Assembly (NCBI GenBank): GCA_018061965.1
Contig: JAGOTG010000007.1
Span: 1-64,000, forward strand
Source of the DNA: Legionellaceae bacterium
GTDB lineage: Bacteria > Pseudomonadota > Gammaproteobacteria > Legionellales > Legionellaceae
Length of the DNA: 64,000 bases
Direction of reading: 5' to 3'
The position numbers were made by a program, and so were the translations under genes. This document shows positions 11,201 to 18,826 of the stretch, piece by piece. Each line of letters starts with the position of its first letter. Within the stretch, counting starts at the first letter, position 1. The notes beneath the pieces were generated by a model. That model worked only from the letters and a program-made list of their open reading frames with translations. It was not told the origin of the DNA and did no database searches.

Positions 11201-11976
11201 TTCCTTTTAGTGCTAGTTATGACGCAGATACCACTGCTATTCTTGATCGAATTGAATCTTTGGTTACTAATATGGGATTAGAGTGGATGGGAGCAGAACC
11301 CGAAGATGCGTTAACCCTAAGACCAGGGTATACCAATGCGCTTACAAACTGTGGTGATCCGCATGCAATGATTGGAAACGAAGGCTGGTACGGTAGCGTA
11401 GATGCTATGATACGTACTAATTGTGATCCCACCATTTCGCATTGCGATGTATGGATTAACCCATACATCACACAACATGATAATTCAATATTATTAAATT
11501 TTGACGCAAGACGATCTGCTGCATTGTCATCTACCCTATCGCGCGAACATGGCTATGGCGGCGTCCCAATTTCCTCTTCAGCGTCAATGCTGGAGGTCGT
11601 ACGGAGCAACCGAGAACAACCGTACGCGAATAGATCAAGAGGCCTTGATTCGTCAATTCATGGAGGCCGCAAATCGGTTGTACTCGACAAAAAAACCGAA
11701 TTGTCTGAAATAAAGAGAGCAGATAAAATAGAAGAAAATCCTTATATTCAAATAATGCAATCGATGGTCAATACTTGGCAAAGCAACTCTATTCCACCGG
11801 GTTGGCAGGAATTCAAGGCGTCTTTTAATGGTCAGGATAGCATTGAAAAAATTGAACAAGCTCGCGCTGCATTATTTGAAATCAAAACATCTCCCGAAAA
11901 ATTGCAGCGTTTATTTGATGCTTTAGACAAGATAGAATCACGTATAAACGAAAGGCTTGGTAATAGACCCAGGTAA
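8290..11976 (+). CDS. Large J-domain protein with tandem internal repeats
   Basis: The 1228-aa product begins with a DnaJ-type J domain (~15-85: DYYKIMGLEKG, IKRAYHIQS, HPD at 48-50), which in known proteins stimulates Hsp70 ATPase. There is no Gly/Phe region or zinc finger, so it is not DnaJ. Residues ~243-392 and ~393-543 are a tandem duplication, near-identical at DNA level, and a third start of the unit begins at ~544. Each unit has a Ser/Arg-rich linker and a small domain containing GGDT..LLSLSS. A low-complexity Ser/Ala linker and a ~400-residue domain follow that I do not recognise. The 3' end overlaps convergent hemY by 39 bp. A host-directed co-chaperone effector is plausible but unproven. 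Confidence 0.8.
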   Translation: MPTLVLPRRFQEAPYFGDYYKIMGLEKGRAPTSQDIKRAYHIQSLQFHPDQISRSSVRPPLSGDEATECFQALAEIKSILLSTCSEAIDFGKVDRPDRREREVIGSADDLETGEQLKACMLAYLRSERFCEYPPGIGPRVRGYWSYVVGGQNNVEIGTSKYSGMTAIATYDYQVECGDKWDEPVIVWNKSTRPFNKVTDPREINTVLANMASDIPKDRRDHCARTYGSHVRNKYLLEPVVPALNQAKAVRGEIKDGGAAGEDSMSRNQERRSVRSSRRTISPPSSEALNKDAYKDALIAYMYRANSDLGLRAGDWYPVVDDIDIGIGGDTQLLSLSSRAYSISIDSNGALIFWDKKSKKIVSDPQKNGEILQDFVEKMKEFLVLDTPLSQPSLNQAKAVRGDIKAGGAAEEDSMSHNQESRSVRSSRRTISPPSSEALNKDAYKDALIAYMHSANSELGGLIAGDWYAVINDIEIGIGGDTKLLSLSSPAYSISIDSNGALIFWDKKSKKIVSDPQKNGEILQDFVEKMKEFLVLDTPLSQPSLNQAKAVRGDLKLGGAAAAEEGSSRSRAQESRSSFATISQYLVEGVNSILGLDTPPADFSSRSISKPRAYAEPASPKSPINVARGGASARQAYASDQKEARQTQAVARSIVVEQVNAASMSGFDVPEPGVGQNSHLNCPAPILAAFKETLTGADGRNILGGVVLNNPNGGSNVTLPLHISDLTPLHLQLLARNEVANTTGVMKTELYQGLLNADQIARIRCLVKATNTSTVTRVHTIGGYPEATSRPSSAGTPNNKTVVIDQAGLQWQGDYRNTGGLFFYPHTPSDPRLPAGYAAWQNEMYQAMYGQCRSVASSANFMEVTWDTKNSNQNVRGRIDLDGVEMAISAEFSQALAAAALQTRGSRQPVNFKFLKAGMGCFAEGIARASTRELARLEVTRLKGIEQALIKLSQLDPVERAQILGAVRAIELPFSASYDADTTAILDRIESLVTNMGLEWMGAEPEDALTLRPGYTNALTNCGDPHAMIGNEGWYGSVDAMIRTNCDPTISHCDVWINPYITQHDNSILLNFDARRSAALSSTLSREHGYGGVPISSSASMLEVVRSNREQPYANRSRGLDSSIHGGRKSVVLDKKTELSEIKRADKIEENPYIQIMQSMVNTWQSNSIPPGWQEFKASFNGQDSIEKIEQARAALFEIKTSPEKLQRLFDALDKIESRINERLGNRPR
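9016..9975 (+). repeat. 450-bp in-frame tandem duplication inside the J-domain gene
   Basis: Unit 1 is 9016-9465 (450 bp) and unit 2 is 9466-9918 (453 bp; one extra codon). A third partial start begins at 9919. Each begins CTCAACCAAGCCAAGGCTGT. Long stretches are identical at nucleotide level, for example the block coding SIDSNGALIFWDKKSKK. The duplication is therefore recent or kept uniform by recombination. Confidence 0.95.
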
Positions 11977-13152
11977 GGACCTGCATTCCAGGCCCTGTCT
12001 ATAAGCATGACAGGCTTCGGTTTGTTGGTCCAGTGCTTCTAGTAGCGTTCCTAATGCATAGTAAGCCGGCATGGAGGGTTGAATTTGTAGGCTTTTCTCT
12101 AAATTGGTTTTGGCTGAACCCCAAACCTGCTTTGCAAAAAACAGTTTTCCCAAGCATAAATGCAATGCTGCAGAATGAGCGTCTTGTTTGATTAAGGATT
12201 CAATAAAAGGAATGTTGGTATATTCATTTTTGATCTCACTGTATAAAGCCAACAGGTCACTGTTTACTTCGTGTTTTAAGCCGTCTCGAATATATTTTTC
12301 TGCCTGAAGATCTTGATGATTATTTAATAAATAACGGGCATAACACACAATAATATCGGGATCGTGTTTTAAATCTTTGGGTAAAGTATGAATGGCTTGA
12401 TTGATATCGAACCCCGGATTGGGTTGAGACAGGCCTTCGTGTAACAAAGCGAGATATGCCTTTTTTTTGATAGCATGGATATTTGCAGCGGAAAGCGATT
12501 TACTCGGTTTGAGCTTGGGTAAAATGGTGATTAAATTAGTCCAATTATGGGTTGCTTGATAGAGCTCTAGACATAATTGCAGGACATAGGAATGATCGGG
12601 TGCGATAATTTGTAATGCGTCTAGTGTCGCGGTGGCTTCTTGCCATTCTTGATTGTCTATTTGTAGCTGTGCTTGTGTGAGTTCAATCGCGATGGTCGCA
12701 TCGGGTGCTGCAGTTTGCGCTAGGTGCAAATAACGATCGCGCAAATGATGGTCACCTAATTTTTCTGCGGCTTTGGCAGCCGTTAAATAGTTAACCAACG
12801 GTTGGTCCGTATTGGCTGCCGCCGCAATCAAATGCTTTTTCGCTGTTTTCCATTGTCCTTCGCTAAATTCGATCAGACCTCGCTTGGTTTTGGCTTGAGC
12901 ACTGCTTAAGCGATGGGTAGCTCGCCATTGCTGCCAATATTGAGGCATGCGACTAATGTTTTTAATGATGGAAAATCCGAGGTGGAGCAAGATGAGTAAC
13001 ACAATAATTGCAAGGATCGCGACCCAAAAACTGGATTCAATGGTCCAATGCTGAAACATGATCAATACATAACCTGGATCGCGCTGTAACCAAATACCTA
13101 TATACATTGAGAGGAGGAGTACCCCGAACGAAGCGATCAATCGTACTATCAT
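11938..13152 (-). CDS. hemY: HemY protein (inner-membrane TPR protein of the heme operon)
   Basis: The 404-aa product has two N-terminal hydrophobic segments (~4-22 and ~42-65), then a long TPR-like helical region, as in enterobacterial HemY (about 398 aa). It is the last gene of hemCDXY and overlaps hemX by 4 bp. The family is linked to regulation of tetrapyrrole synthesis. It is not the protoporphyrinogen oxidase that is also called HemY in Gram-positives. Confidence 0.9.
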   Translation of the reverse strand: MIVRLIASFGVLLLSMYIGIWLQRDPGYVLIMFQHWTIESSFWVAILAIIVLLILLHLGFSIIKNISRMPQYWQQWRATHRLSSAQAKTKRGLIEFSEGQWKTAKKHLIAAAANTDQPLVNYLTAAKAAEKLGDHHLRDRYLHLAQTAAPDATIAIELTQAQLQIDNQEWQEATATLDALQIIAPDHSYVLQLCLELYQATHNWTNLITILPKLKPSKSLSAANIHAIKKKAYLALLHEGLSQPNPGFDINQAIHTLPKDLKHDPDIIVCYARYLLNNHQDLQAEKYIRDGLKHEVNSDLLALYSEIKNEYTNIPFIESLIKQDAHSAALHLCLGKLFFAKQVWGSAKTNLEKSLQIQPSMPAYYALGTLLEALDQQTEACHAYRQGLECRSLPGSITKPFVYT

Positions 13153-14210
13153 GATGAAACCTTGGTTGCTGAAGCTGGTTCAGAGTTTGGTTCGCTTTGC
13201 TCGAAGAGCTGGGCATAAGGATGCAATGGGGGGATTGAGTAAGCCACTTTCGTTGTTTTGAGAGCCTGTAAATCTTGAATCAAAGCATGGGCTTTCGGAT
13301 TATTGGGATCAAAACTAGCGCTGATACTGTCCGAGGCGGCTTGTAAAGCCAATGTAAATAAAGCTTGGTTTTGCTCAATCAGTCCTAATTGGGCTTGTTG
13401 GAGGTTCATGCGGATATTTTCACGTAACAGTGCAATAGTGTTGGGTCTGGGTGGCAACCATGTTTCATCATGATGTTCAATATTGATGAGGCCACGTAAT
13501 TGCTGCATATTGTCGTACACATTATCCTGCCAAGTTTTGGGTTCTGTGGGTTGGCGAATGGGGTTATCGGTTGTAACTGCAACAGGATGAATACTTAATT
13601 GCTCAACCTGCTGATGGATACTGTCTATTTTATCCAATATTTCGGTGGTATTAATGGTTGGAATCGCTGCAAGTTCAGTCAGATCTTGTGCAATCGCATG
13701 ACGAATTGTGCCTATATTGGGATAATTGCCTTGCGCTAAAATGTGATCGGCAGTCTGCAATAAATGGGTGGTGGCGGCAATGTTATGCGACGACTGTGTA
13801 TTGATTTGAGCCAGTTCTAAATAATAGCGTGCTTTTTCCAAGTCCCAATCTTGCGTTTGTGAGGGTTGCTTTTGCATGAGATGTTGAATTTGTTGCTGAT
13901 TGTTTGCTGTTTGTTGGTTGAGCGCTTGCTGCGATTGGTGAAGTTCCTGGATTTGCGTCTGAATAGCCTGGAATGGTGGATTCGATGGGTTTTGGGGTGT
14001 GATAACAGGGGCTGGGGACGGAGTTGCTGGATGCAAATGCTGGTAAGTGATGGAGACCAAACTAGCGAGTACGGATGCGCATACCGTTATGGCGATAATC
14101 CCGCCCAAGCTTAACGAGTAAACCGATTTAGGTTCTGGTTTCTGAGTTTGTTGTTCAGATAAAAGGGGCGGGGTATGGGTGATATTATTGTGTGTTTCGT
14201 CCATGCTCAT
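13149..14210 (-). CDS. hemX: HemX protein (membrane-anchored, Gln-rich)
   Basis: The 353-aa product has a Pro/Thr-rich cytoplasmic N-terminus and one transmembrane helix (~30-52, LGGIIAITVCASVLASLVSI). A Gln-rich coiled coil (QIQELHQSQQALNQQTANNQ) follows, then a helical domain with WDLEKARYYLELAQ. This is the layout of the uroporphyrinogen-III C-methyltransferase-related HemX family, which lacks methyltransferase motifs. It sits between hemD and hemY with overlaps on both sides (26 bp and 4 bp), so one transcript is very likely. Confidence 0.9.
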   Translation of the reverse strand: MSMDETHNNITHTPPLLSEQQTQKPEPKSVYSLSLGGIIAITVCASVLASLVSITYQHLHPATPSPAPVITPQNPSNPPFQAIQTQIQELHQSQQALNQQTANNQQQIQHLMQKQPSQTQDWDLEKARYYLELAQINTQSSHNIAATTHLLQTADHILAQGNYPNIGTIRHAIAQDLTELAAIPTINTTEILDKIDSIHQQVEQLSIHPVAVTTDNPIRQPTEPKTWQDNVYDNMQQLRGLINIEHHDETWLPPRPNTIALLRENIRMNLQQAQLGLIEQNQALFTLALQAASDSISASFDPNNPKAHALIQDLQALKTTKVAYSIPPLHPYAQLFEQSEPNSEPASATKVSS

Positions 14211-14970
14211 GCGCTAGTCCCATCAATGTGGTTAAAATATTATTATAAGGAGAAAGAAGAACGGTCTTTACGTGGTAACGATGTGCAATGTCTACCAACC
14301 GTGGGCTTATCACAATCCAGGGTTTGGATTGGAGCCAATTTCTGGCGCCATCTTCAAATAAGACAAATAAATTCTCAATCGCTTCCTGACTCAACATCAG
14401 TATAATATCGACTGCATCATCTTGCCATAATGCATGCGTAAATTGCCGATTTATTTTTGGTCGTGCCCGGCGATATACGGCAATATTTTGTACCTGAGCA
14501 CCCCGTTTGGAGAGTATTGTGCTCAGTAAAGGACGACTTTTTTCTCCTGTGACTAACAATACGGATTGCCCATGAATGTCTTGCAATGTGGGCAGAGCTA
14601 ACAGATGCTCACTGTCTGCGTGCTCAGGTGTTGTGATCTGTCTGACTTTTTGTTGTGCGAGCGCAGCAGCGGAGCCTTTTCCGATTGCAAAGCTGCGAAT
14701 CGTATCGGGCCACGCAATGGACTGACTGTCTAATCCCGCAAAAAAATGGGTGACGGCATTTGAGCTCACAAAGACTGCGTTTTGGACAGTAGACAGAGAG
14801 GGAAGGGTGGTTAGCCAGCCTGTAGACAACGATTCAATTTCTAGTGTAGGCAGTTCTACTGCAATACCGCCTGCAGCATGGATCATCTGACTAAGCGCGG
14901 CAGCTTGATGTTGAGGGCGTGGATTGAGAATTTTAAGTCCCTGTAAGTCAATTTTGACCATATCAGTCAT
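14185..14970 (-). CDS. hemD: Uroporphyrinogen-III synthase
   Basis: The enzyme cyclises hydroxymethylbilane with inversion of ring D to give uroporphyrinogen III. The 261-aa product shows the weakly conserved family landmarks: ILNPRPQHQAA at the N-terminus, VFVSSNAVTHFF (~88-99), the FAIGKGSAAAL segment and AVYRRARP. Length is normal. The start overlaps the end of hemC by 8 bp and its end overlaps hemX by 26 bp. Annotation rests on these motifs plus the hemC-hemD-hemX context. Confidence 0.92.
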   Translation of the reverse strand: MTDMVKIDLQGLKILNPRPQHQAAALSQMIHAAGGIAVELPTLEIESLSTGWLTTLPSLSTVQNAVFVSSNAVTHFFAGLDSQSIAWPDTIRSFAIGKGSAAALAQQKVRQITTPEHADSEHLLALPTLQDIHGQSVLLVTGEKSRPLLSTILSKRGAQVQNIAVYRRARPKINRQFTHALWQDDAVDIILMLSQEAIENLFVLFEDGARNWLQSKPWIVISPRLVDIAHRYHVKTVLLSPYNNILTTLMGLAHEHGRNTQ

Positions 14971-15886
14971 ACCGACTTAGTAATTGTTCTGCTCCTAGTG
15001 CAAATAGTTGTTGGGCGCAGTCTTGGGCCAAATGATTTGCCTGGCTTAACGTGCCGGTGCTTTGAGCGCTTAATACGGTTCGTCCGTCAGCAGACAGGAC
15101 CTTGGCCTGTAATCGAATCTGATCTGCATGGATTGGCTGACAAAACACGGCCACTGGGACATGACAATTGCCGCCTAATTGTGCATTGACTTGGCGCTCC
15201 GTTGTGACACAGAGGGCGGTGATAGGCTCATTCAAAGCCGCAAGATAGGTGCGCGTGTCAGTATCATCCAAACGGCATTCAATACCGAGGGCACCTTGTC
15301 CACAAGCAGGAAGCATTAGTTGTTCTGGGATAATTTGCTGAATTCTATCTTGTAGCTTCATTCGAATTAAGCCCGCTGTGGCCAGAATGAGTGCATCAAA
15401 TGGTGTGGTATGGAGCTTATTGAGACGAGTTTGAATATTTCCACGTACGCTCAAAATCTGGAAATCAGAGCGGAATGCTAATAATTGTGATTGACGGCGT
15501 AAACTAGAGGTGCCAATGGTTGCATTCAAGGGTAAGTCCTCTATTTTTTTATACTGTTCACTTATGAATGCGTCATAGGGGTTTTCGCGGTGAGTGATGG
15601 CGACGATACCCAATCCTGATGGGTGAGCTGCGGGTACATCTTTCATCGAGTGAACGGCGATGTCTGCTCGATTTTGCAATAACGCTTCTTCTAGTTCTTT
15701 GACAAATAAGCCTTTTCCGCTCTGCAGTTTGGTTTGGCTGCTTAAAAAGCGATCGCCCGAGGTTGTCATCGGGACTAATTCAGTTTCAAGCGACGGGTAT
15801 AGTTGAGAGAGTTGAGCAGCGATATGCTGCGCTTGCCAAACAGCGAGAGGACTGTTGCGGGTTGCAATACGAATTTTTTCAATCAA
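14963..15886 (-). CDS. hemC: Porphobilinogen deaminase (hydroxymethylbilane synthase)
   Basis: This enzyme joins four porphobilinogens into hydroxymethylbilane. The 307-aa product has RIATRNSPLAVWQA at the N-terminus, the HSMKDVP active-site segment, IGTSSLRRQSQL and RGNIQTRLNKL. GGNCHVPVA contains the cysteine that carries the dipyrromethane cofactor. All catalytic landmarks are intact. First of the four hem genes; the TPR gene upstream ends 5 bp before its start. Confidence 0.97.
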   Translation of the reverse strand: MIEKIRIATRNSPLAVWQAQHIAAQLSQLYPSLETELVPMTTSGDRFLSSQTKLQSGKGLFVKELEEALLQNRADIAVHSMKDVPAAHPSGLGIVAITHRENPYDAFISEQYKKIEDLPLNATIGTSSLRRQSQLLAFRSDFQILSVRGNIQTRLNKLHTTPFDALILATAGLIRMKLQDRIQQIIPEQLMLPACGQGALGIECRLDDTDTRTYLAALNEPITALCVTTERQVNAQLGGNCHVPVAVFCQPIHADQIRLQAKVLSADGRTVLSAQSTGTLSQANHLAQDCAQQLFALGAEQLLSRYD

Positions 15887-15891
15887 TGCGG

Positions 15892-16500
15892 CTACCCACC
15901 AAATTCTTTAGAGCGGTCGCGTTGGGGGTGAGTATCGACCGCTTTTGCTTCAGGCAAGACATTTTTACTGAAAATATTGTGCTTAAAGGCACGAAATGCC
16001 TGTCGAGAATTAAGTTCTTTCAATGTGTCCAATTCAGCTATCGTTTCATCATCAGTTGAACATCTGAGGCTTTTACGCAAATGGATAATTGCTTCATTGA
16101 GATTGCCAGAAATTTTATGGCAAATCGCACTATTAAATAACGCTAATGCTCTATCTACTGGAGTGGATGCTCTTCTATATAGTAATTCAAAATAATATAA
16201 AGCGCGTTCAATTTTTCCTAGTAGGATCAAACATACGCCAATTTGGTTGAGCACAGAAGGTTCATCACAATCCACTTTGATGGCTTGAATATAAAAGGCT
16301 AATGCATCTGAGTGGTGTCCTCCTTTGTAGAGACCATCACCCATGTTTGCCAAGTTCCAAACATGCAAACGACGCAGTTGCGGCAAATAATCCCTATTTT
16401 TGCAATCACCCAGCGCTAACTCTGATTGCGCAATGGCTGAGCGGAGCGTCCGATACTCTGTACTGTCTTGAATTGCCATATTCAACACATTCGTCAACAA
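15892..16500 (-). CDS. Small TPR-repeat protein upstream of hemC
   Basis: The 202-aa product is helical with TPR-like units (LANMGDGLYKGGHHSDALAFY, then LNQIGVCLILLGKIERALYYF and LFNSAICHKISGNLNEAIIHL, ~50-150). There is no signal peptide. The function is unknown; TPRs bind proteins. Only 5 bp separate it from hemC, so it is probably the first gene of the hem transcript. The start may instead be the internal ATG at MAIQDS. Confidence 0.75.
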   Translation of the reverse strand: MLTNVLNMAIQDSTEYRTLRSAIAQSELALGDCKNRDYLPQLRRLHVWNLANMGDGLYKGGHHSDALAFYIQAIKVDCDEPSVLNQIGVCLILLGKIERALYYFELLYRRASTPVDRALALFNSAICHKISGNLNEAIIHLRKSLRCSTDDETIAELDTLKELNSRQAFRAFKHNIFSKNVLPEAKAVDTHPQRDRSKEFGG

Positions 16501-16747
16501 GTTGTGCCATTATTTTGCCAGGTTTTTTTTATGGTTACAATAGAAATTGTGTATTATGAACCTTTGGAAACGCAAGAAAGATCAGATATGAAATATATTT
16601 ACCTATCCTGTTCTTAAGGTCGACATACAAAGGTATCTAAGCCGTGACTGTCAGAGAGCGGATTGGAAAATTAGCGCAGTTTGCGTTTACGTTAAGAATA
16701 GTATTATAGTTATTAGAGTCATGACTATGTGCTAAATAGGGGATTAT

Positions 16748-17629
16748 ATGCCTTGGACTGGTGGAGCTTCTGCAGTATTGGCAGCTTCTGGAGTAGGGAT
16801 AACCGCCTATCTGATAAGGAAAGGCAGCAAAAAAGCATTATGGTTGCCTCTGTTCTATTTCACTTTGATGGAAGCACTTCAAGCGGTTACTTATCTTTAT
16901 ATTAACCAATGCATTTCTCCGATCAATAAAGGGCTTACATTTTTAGCTTACATTCATATCGCATTTCAGCCTTTTTTTATCAATATGCTCGCTATGAATT
17001 TTATTCCGGAGGAAGTTAAAAATAAAATAGCGCGATACGTGTACGGAGCTTGTTGGATAGGAGCGGGATTCTACATGTTGAAAGCTTATCCTTTTTCTAA
17101 TACCTATTCATGTATCGTGGGGCAGGAAGCTTTTTGTGGTCATTGGGCTTGTGCGTTTAAAGGACATTGGCATCTTGCCTGGCAATGGCCGCTCAATACC
17201 CTCGGATCTTCATCACCCTGGATTGATGTTCCACCAAAAGAATACATAACTGGCGTGGAAGCCAGAAGTTATCTGTTCAAAGGGAATTGGGAGTATCTCT
17301 GGCAATGGTTGCGGGATGCGCTAGGAACTCAGCCCTTGCTCATACTAACTCCCCATAAATATCTTTTAGGGTTACATACTCAAACGTATATATTTTGTGG
17401 TTTTATCCTGCCTATTTTATATGGTTCTTGGCGAATTATCTTAGTCACGTTTTTATGTGGTTTCTTGATGGCTAGTTTCTCTACCGATAATATCAATGAG
17501 TTTTCAGCCATATGGGGTCTTTATTTCTGGGGAATATGTTTTGCAATCGCCTTGTTACCGGCTAGAAAATATTTATATGTAAAAAATTGGGTGTTTAATA
17601 AACCTATTCTTAGATTCGTAAAAAATTAG
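16748..17629 (+). CDS. DUF5765-like multi-pass membrane protein, copy 1
   Basis: The 293-aa product has several hydrophobic helices and conserved Trp/Cys/His positions: WTGGASAVLAASG, FYFTLMEALQAVTYLYINQC, and YIHIAFQPFFINMLAM. To my memory it matches the DUF5765 family; the function is unknown. ATG at 16748 follows AGGGGATTAT. The next gene is a clear paralogue in the same orientation, separated only by an inverted repeat, so the pair arose by tandem duplication. The first residues differ from the paralogue (MPWTGG versus MCWSGE). Confidence 0.8.
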   Translation: MPWTGGASAVLAASGVGITAYLIRKGSKKALWLPLFYFTLMEALQAVTYLYINQCISPINKGLTFLAYIHIAFQPFFINMLAMNFIPEEVKNKIARYVYGACWIGAGFYMLKAYPFSNTYSCIVGQEAFCGHWACAFKGHWHLAWQWPLNTLGSSSPWIDVPPKEYITGVEARSYLFKGNWEYLWQWLRDALGTQPLLILTPHKYLLGLHTQTYIFCGFILPILYGSWRIILVTFLCGFLMASFSTDNINEFSAIWGLYFWGICFAIALLPARKYLYVKNWVFNKPILRFVKN

Positions 17630-17658
17630 GGATTAAACAAAGGTCACTCCCTAGGTAC

Positions 17659-17740
17659 GTCATCCTGAGCGCAGCGAAGGATATCTAAGTGACTAGGTTT
17701 GTGCTTAATTCCGGAGATCCTTCGCTGCGCTATGGATGAC
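17659..17740. repeat. Inverted repeat of the GTCATCC type
   Basis: The left arm (17659-17685, GTCATCCTGAGCGCAGCGAA...) and right arm (17715-17740, ending GCTATGGATGAC) are almost complementary. The loop is about 29 bp. It lies between the two paralogous membrane protein genes and runs into the false upstream extension of the second. The sequence type is widespread among bacterial genomes as a dispersed repeat. Confidence 0.8.
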
Positions 17741-17813
17741 GTTGAATCAGTTTGAATCTATTGAAAACAAACTTAGCCCCAACCTGGGGAGTCACAAACA
17801 AGGGAGAATGTCT

Positions 17814-18701
17814 ATGTGTTGGAGTGGGGAAGCTTCTGCGGTATTGGCAGCTGCTGGGTTGGCAGCGACGGCCTATCTTATAAAACAAGGCGAAAAACGA
17901 GAATTATATTTACCTTTGTTCTATTTTACTATGATGGAATTACTACAGGCAGTGACTTACATTTATATCAATCAATGCTCGATACCCATGAATAAAGTAC
18001 TTACTCTTTTGGGGTACACTCATATCGCATTCCAACCTGTTTTTATCAATATGCTAGCTATGCATTTTATCCCAGTAGAAATTAAAAATAAGATATCGCC
18101 CTACGTATATGGTGTTTGTGGGATAGGTGCTGGATTGTTTTTAGCGAAAGCTTATCCTGTTGCTGGTACGCCACTATGTCTCTTTGGAACAGAAACTTTT
18201 TGCGGGCCTTTCGCGTGTTCGTATAAAGGAAGCTGGCATATTGCTTGGCAATGGCCACTCAATAATCTTGGATCTTCTTTCTCATGGCTGGAAGTGCCAG
18301 CTAAAGAATATATTACTGGGGAAGAGGCAAGAAAATACATGTTTAAAGGAAACTGGGAGTATATTTGGCAATGGCTACGCGATACTGTCGGCGCCCGGCC
18401 CTTGCTGCTCAAAGACTATCATCGGTACTTGATCGGTTTGCATGCCCAAGCTTATATGGTTTGTGCATTTATACTGCCTCTTCTCTATGGATCATGGAGG
18501 ATGATTTTGGTCACGATTTTATTAGGACCGGTTATCGCTGGATTTTCAACCAGCAATCTTAACGAATTCGCCGCAATTTGGTGTTTGTACTCCATAGCAT
18601 TGTGTTGCACTATTGTGAAATCACCTCTGCGCAAACATTTATACGTTACGGACTGGCCTCTTTATCCGTACATATTTTCTTGGCGATCAAAACACAAATA
18701 A
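17814..18701 (+). CDS. DUF5765-like multi-pass membrane protein, copy 2
   Basis: This is a paralogue of the preceding gene over its whole length (295 aa). It starts MCWSGEASAVLAAAGLAATA and shares FYFTMMELLQAVTYIYINQC and HIAFQPVFINMLAMHFIP. I chose ATG 17814 because AGGGAG at 17801-17806 is well spaced. A longer frame from 17736 would run through the upstream inverted repeat. Function unknown; an inner-membrane location is likely. Confidence 0.8.
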   Translation: MCWSGEASAVLAAAGLAATAYLIKQGEKRELYLPLFYFTMMELLQAVTYIYINQCSIPMNKVLTLLGYTHIAFQPVFINMLAMHFIPVEIKNKISPYVYGVCGIGAGLFLAKAYPVAGTPLCLFGTETFCGPFACSYKGSWHIAWQWPLNNLGSSFSWLEVPAKEYITGEEARKYMFKGNWEYIWQWLRDTVGARPLLLKDYHRYLIGLHAQAYMVCAFILPLLYGSWRMILVTILLGPVIAGFSTSNLNEFAAIWCLYSIALCCTIVKSPLRKHLYVTDWPLYPYIFSWRSKHK

Positions 18702-18826
18702 ACAAGATAAAAGCCAATATGACTAAGCTCTAACGGTCGCGGCTCATCTGTGAAAGGTATACAATCTAAAGATGCTTCAAAATTTCTGATATACTCTTCG
18801 AAATTCTTGATTAGCAACGAGTGTGT

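Noticed and set aside
8290-11976. Housekeeping DnaJ or CbpA
   Set aside because: Only the J domain is shared; the zinc finger, Gly/Phe region and C-terminal substrate domains are absent.
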